A DNA stretch of 64,000 nt, from NCBI GenBank assembly GCA_030531205.1, contig JAUNOC010000006.1, positions 1 through 64,000 on the forward strand, given 5' to 3'. A program made the position numbers and the translations under genes. Shown here in pieces: positions 62,220 through 64,000 of the stretch (the stretch's first letter is position 1; the number at the start of each line of letters is the position of its first letter). This DNA comes from Phascolarctobacterium sp. (GTDB lineage Bacteria > Bacillota > Negativicutes > Acidaminococcales > Acidaminococcaceae). The notes under the pieces were generated by a model. The model saw nothing but the letters and a program-made list of their open reading frames with translations. It searched no databases and was not told where the DNA came from.

Positions 62220-64000
62220 ATTTTTAGTGATTGACGGTAGCAGTTTAATACATAGAGCGTTTTTCGCCCTGCCGCCGCTAATGAACAAGAAAGGCCAGAG
62301 CACCGGTGCGGTGTTCGGCCTTTGTAATATGTTGCTGAGTTTGTTGCAGGAGCATAAACCCAAGTACATGGCTGTGGCGTTCGATAAGAGCCGCCACAGT
62401 TTTCGTACGGAGAAATATGCTGATTACAAAGGACAGCGGAAACCAACGCCTTCTGAACTGAAGGAGCAGTTTCCTTTGGCAATAGATTTGTTGAATGCTA
62501 TGGGGATTCCTGCTTTGGAAGTGGATGAATATGAGGCGGATGATATTATTGGCACATTTGCGGAGAAAGCCCCTAAAGATGTGGAGGTGCTGATTGTTAC
62601 CGGGGATAGGGACCAGTTACAACTGATTGATGAACGTACTTCCGTACTTTTCACTAAGCATGGTATTAAGGACTTAGGTGTCTATACAAGGGAAAGTTTC
62701 GCAGCGGAATATGAAGGACTGGAACCCAAGCAGATTATTGATTTGAAGGGACTGATGGGGGATGCTTCGGATAATATTCCCGGTGTGCCTGGAGTCGGAC
62801 CAAAGATCGCTTTGAAATTGATTAAGGATTATGGTTCTGTAGAAAATGTTTTGGCACATGCCGCTGAGGTTTCCGGCAAAAGTTTGCAACAGAAATTAAT
62901 TGACAACAAGGAAATGGCATTGCTGTCCAAGGATTTGGCTACTATTTTTACGGATGTTGATATTGATTTGGATTTGCAAAATTATTCCGTACAACCTTTG
63001 ACAGCGGCTGCACAGGCCAAGTTTCAGGAATTGGAATTCCGCAATATGTATGAGCGGTTCCTCAAAGTGATGGGCGGGGCAGAAACACAAACTGCCGGGG
63101 GAGATTCACTTTTTGATAATTTTCTGACGGAAACTGTTGTTACAAGAATACCATTGAATACGGCGACAGAAGCAGAAAAGTTTTTTGCTGACAATGGGGA
63201 TATGTTAAAACTCAGCGTTGAAGAAAAGGGAGAAATACCCCAACTGGATTTTGCCAAAGCAGAATTTTATTGTGGTGACAAAATTTATTTTATGGATGGT
63301 ATGAGTCAGGGTTGGAACGCTTTTCAAGATTATTTGACAGCTGAAAAAAATAAAATTGTTAAAAGCAGCAAGAGCCTGTGGCGGGTGGTATTGTGTAAAA
63401 ATATTCAGTTACAGGGTATTGAAGATGATGTGGAACTTTTGGCATATTTGGATAACCCGGGGCAGGAGTTCACGGAAGAGTTGCTTACTGCTTTTGACGA
63501 GTTAAAAGCGAGAGTATTTGAACGGGGCATGGAAAAACTATACAGGGAAATTGAAATGCCTTTAGTTCCTGTTCTGGCGAAAATGGAAATTACGGGCATC
63601 CGTCCAAATATGACTATGTTAGGTGATAAGGGTGCGGAGTTATCCAAGCGGATTGCGGATTTGGAGCAGTTGGCAGTAGACCAGGCAGGAGTAGAATTTA
63701 ATTTGAAATCTCCTAAGCAATTAGGTTCTGTACTTTTTGAAAAACTAAATTTGCCTTCACCGAAAAAAACCAAGACCGGCTACAGCACGGATGTGAAAGT
63801 GCTGGAGGCGTTGGTCCCGTTGCATCCCATTGCCACCACGATTTTGGAGCATAGAAAATTATCTAAACTCTACGGCACATATATTGAAGGTATGGGGCCC
63901 TTGATGAATAAAAACACGGGAAGAATTCACACTCATTTCCAGCAGACAGTTACCCAAACAGGACGGCTCAGCAGTGTTAATCCTAATTTGCAGAATATTC
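62212..64000 (+). CDS. polA: DNA polymerase I (N-terminal part, runs off the window)
   Basis: At least 596 residues present. 5'-nuclease domain (FLVIDGSSLIHRAFFALPPL, EADDIIGTFA, VTGDRDQLQLI, GLMGDASDNIPGVPGVGPKIA), then a 3'-5'-exonuclease-like domain that appears to have lost the DxE metal residues (SVEEKGEIPQLDFAKAEF), then the polymerase thumb. The visible end, QTGRLSSVNPNLQNI, belongs to the polymerase domain. Starts inside the preceding stop (AATGGATAA) with no clear ribosome site. Confidence 0.96.
   Translation, partial: MDKFLVIDGSSLIHRAFFALPPLMNKKGQSTGAVFGLCNMLLSLLQEHKPKYMAVAFDKSRHSFRTEKYADYKGQRKPTPSELKEQFPLAIDLLNAMGIPALEVDEYEADDIIGTFAEKAPKDVEVLIVTGDRDQLQLIDERTSVLFTKHGIKDLGVYTRESFAAEYEGLEPKQIIDLKGLMGDASDNIPGVPGVGPKIALKLIKDYGSVENVLAHAAEVSGKSLQQKLIDNKEMALLSKDLATIFTDVDIDLDLQNYSVQPLTAAAQAKFQELEFRNMYERFLKVMGGAETQTAGGDSLFDNFLTETVVTRIPLNTATEAEKFFADNGDMLKLSVEEKGEIPQLDFAKAEFYCGDKIYFMDGMSQGWNAFQDYLTAEKNKIVKSSKSLWRVVLCKNIQLQGIEDDVELLAYLDNPGQEFTEELLTAFDELKARVFERGMEKLYREIEMPLVPVLAKMEITGIRPNMTMLGDKGAELSKRIADLEQLAVDQAGVEFNLKSPKQLGSVLFEKLNLPSPKKTKTGYSTDVKVLEALVPLHPIATTILEHRKLSKLYGTYIEGMGPLMNKNTGRIHTHFQQTVTQTGRLSSVNPNLQNI

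Overview
The window looks like chromosomal DNA of a low-to-mid G+C, strictly anaerobic member of the Firmicutes, most likely a Negativicutes species related to Phascolarctobacterium/Acidaminococcus. This is inferred from Firmicutes gene orders (infC-rpmI-rplT, recA-recX-rny, tilS-hpt-ftsH, greA-lysS), strong AGGAGG ribosome binding sites, a TAXI-type TRAP transporter, lysine/DAP synthesis through LL-diaminopimelate aminotransferase, and an oxygen-sensitive class III ribonucleotide reductase. No rRNA, tRNA, transposase, CRISPR array or prophage genes were seen.

Layout. 1-10.6 kb: the nucleotide excision repair genes (end of uvrB, then uvrA and a short uvrC), separated by a secreted C69 dipeptidase, two tandem dicarboxylate/amino acid symporters and an alanine/glycine symporter. 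10.6-16 kb: infC-rpmI-rplT with an attenuated leader and an AUA start, an rRNA methyltransferase, nth, an ABC-F ATPase, tadA and a dUTPase. 16-19.7 kb: an FMN-riboswitch-controlled ribD-ribE-ribBA-ribH operon. 19.7-26.2 kb: hslO, recA, recX, rny, then on the minus strand a GMP synthetase lacking its glutaminase domain and a CofE-like gamma-glutamyl ligase. 26.4-30.9 kb: a TAXI TRAP transporter operon and an EamA permease. 31-33.9 kb: a split UxaA/SuyAB-like dehydratase and a hypothetical gene on the minus strand, in a repeat-rich area.

34-42.3 kb is the accessory part: a WYL regulator, an operon with a short beta-CASP (RNase J-like) metallohydrolase and three small proteins, two PD-(D/E)XK nuclease-like proteins, orphan small genes, a PIF1-like helicase and a YefM-YoeB toxin-antitoxin pair. 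Three strong dyads in this part carry two TGTACA cores 12 bp apart, the geometry of YefM-YoeB operators. Two of them sit directly in front of TATAAT boxes of other genes, so the antitoxin may act on a small local regulon.

42.3-47.1 kb holds anaerobic deoxyribonucleotide synthesis: nrdG diverging from an nrdD with a fused C-terminal glutaredoxin domain, two NrdR boxes at nrdD, and a thioredoxin reductase close by. 47.2-64 kb is housekeeping: an amino-acid ABC importer, mazG, HU, divIC, tilS, hpt, ftsH, birA, coaX, dusB, greA, lysS, a bactofilin, dapF, dapL, a small exported protein and the start of polA.

A dispersed repeat family runs through the window. It has a 24-bp core (TGTGGTAAGATGTTCC...GATTA, at least 14 copies), often between complementary arms. 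One copy encloses a four-helix-bundle gene of the 23S rRNA intervening-sequence type, while a copy 21 kb away has the same parts without a gene. The core family and the four-helix gene together, and the YefM-type operators, are the best candidates for something not yet described.
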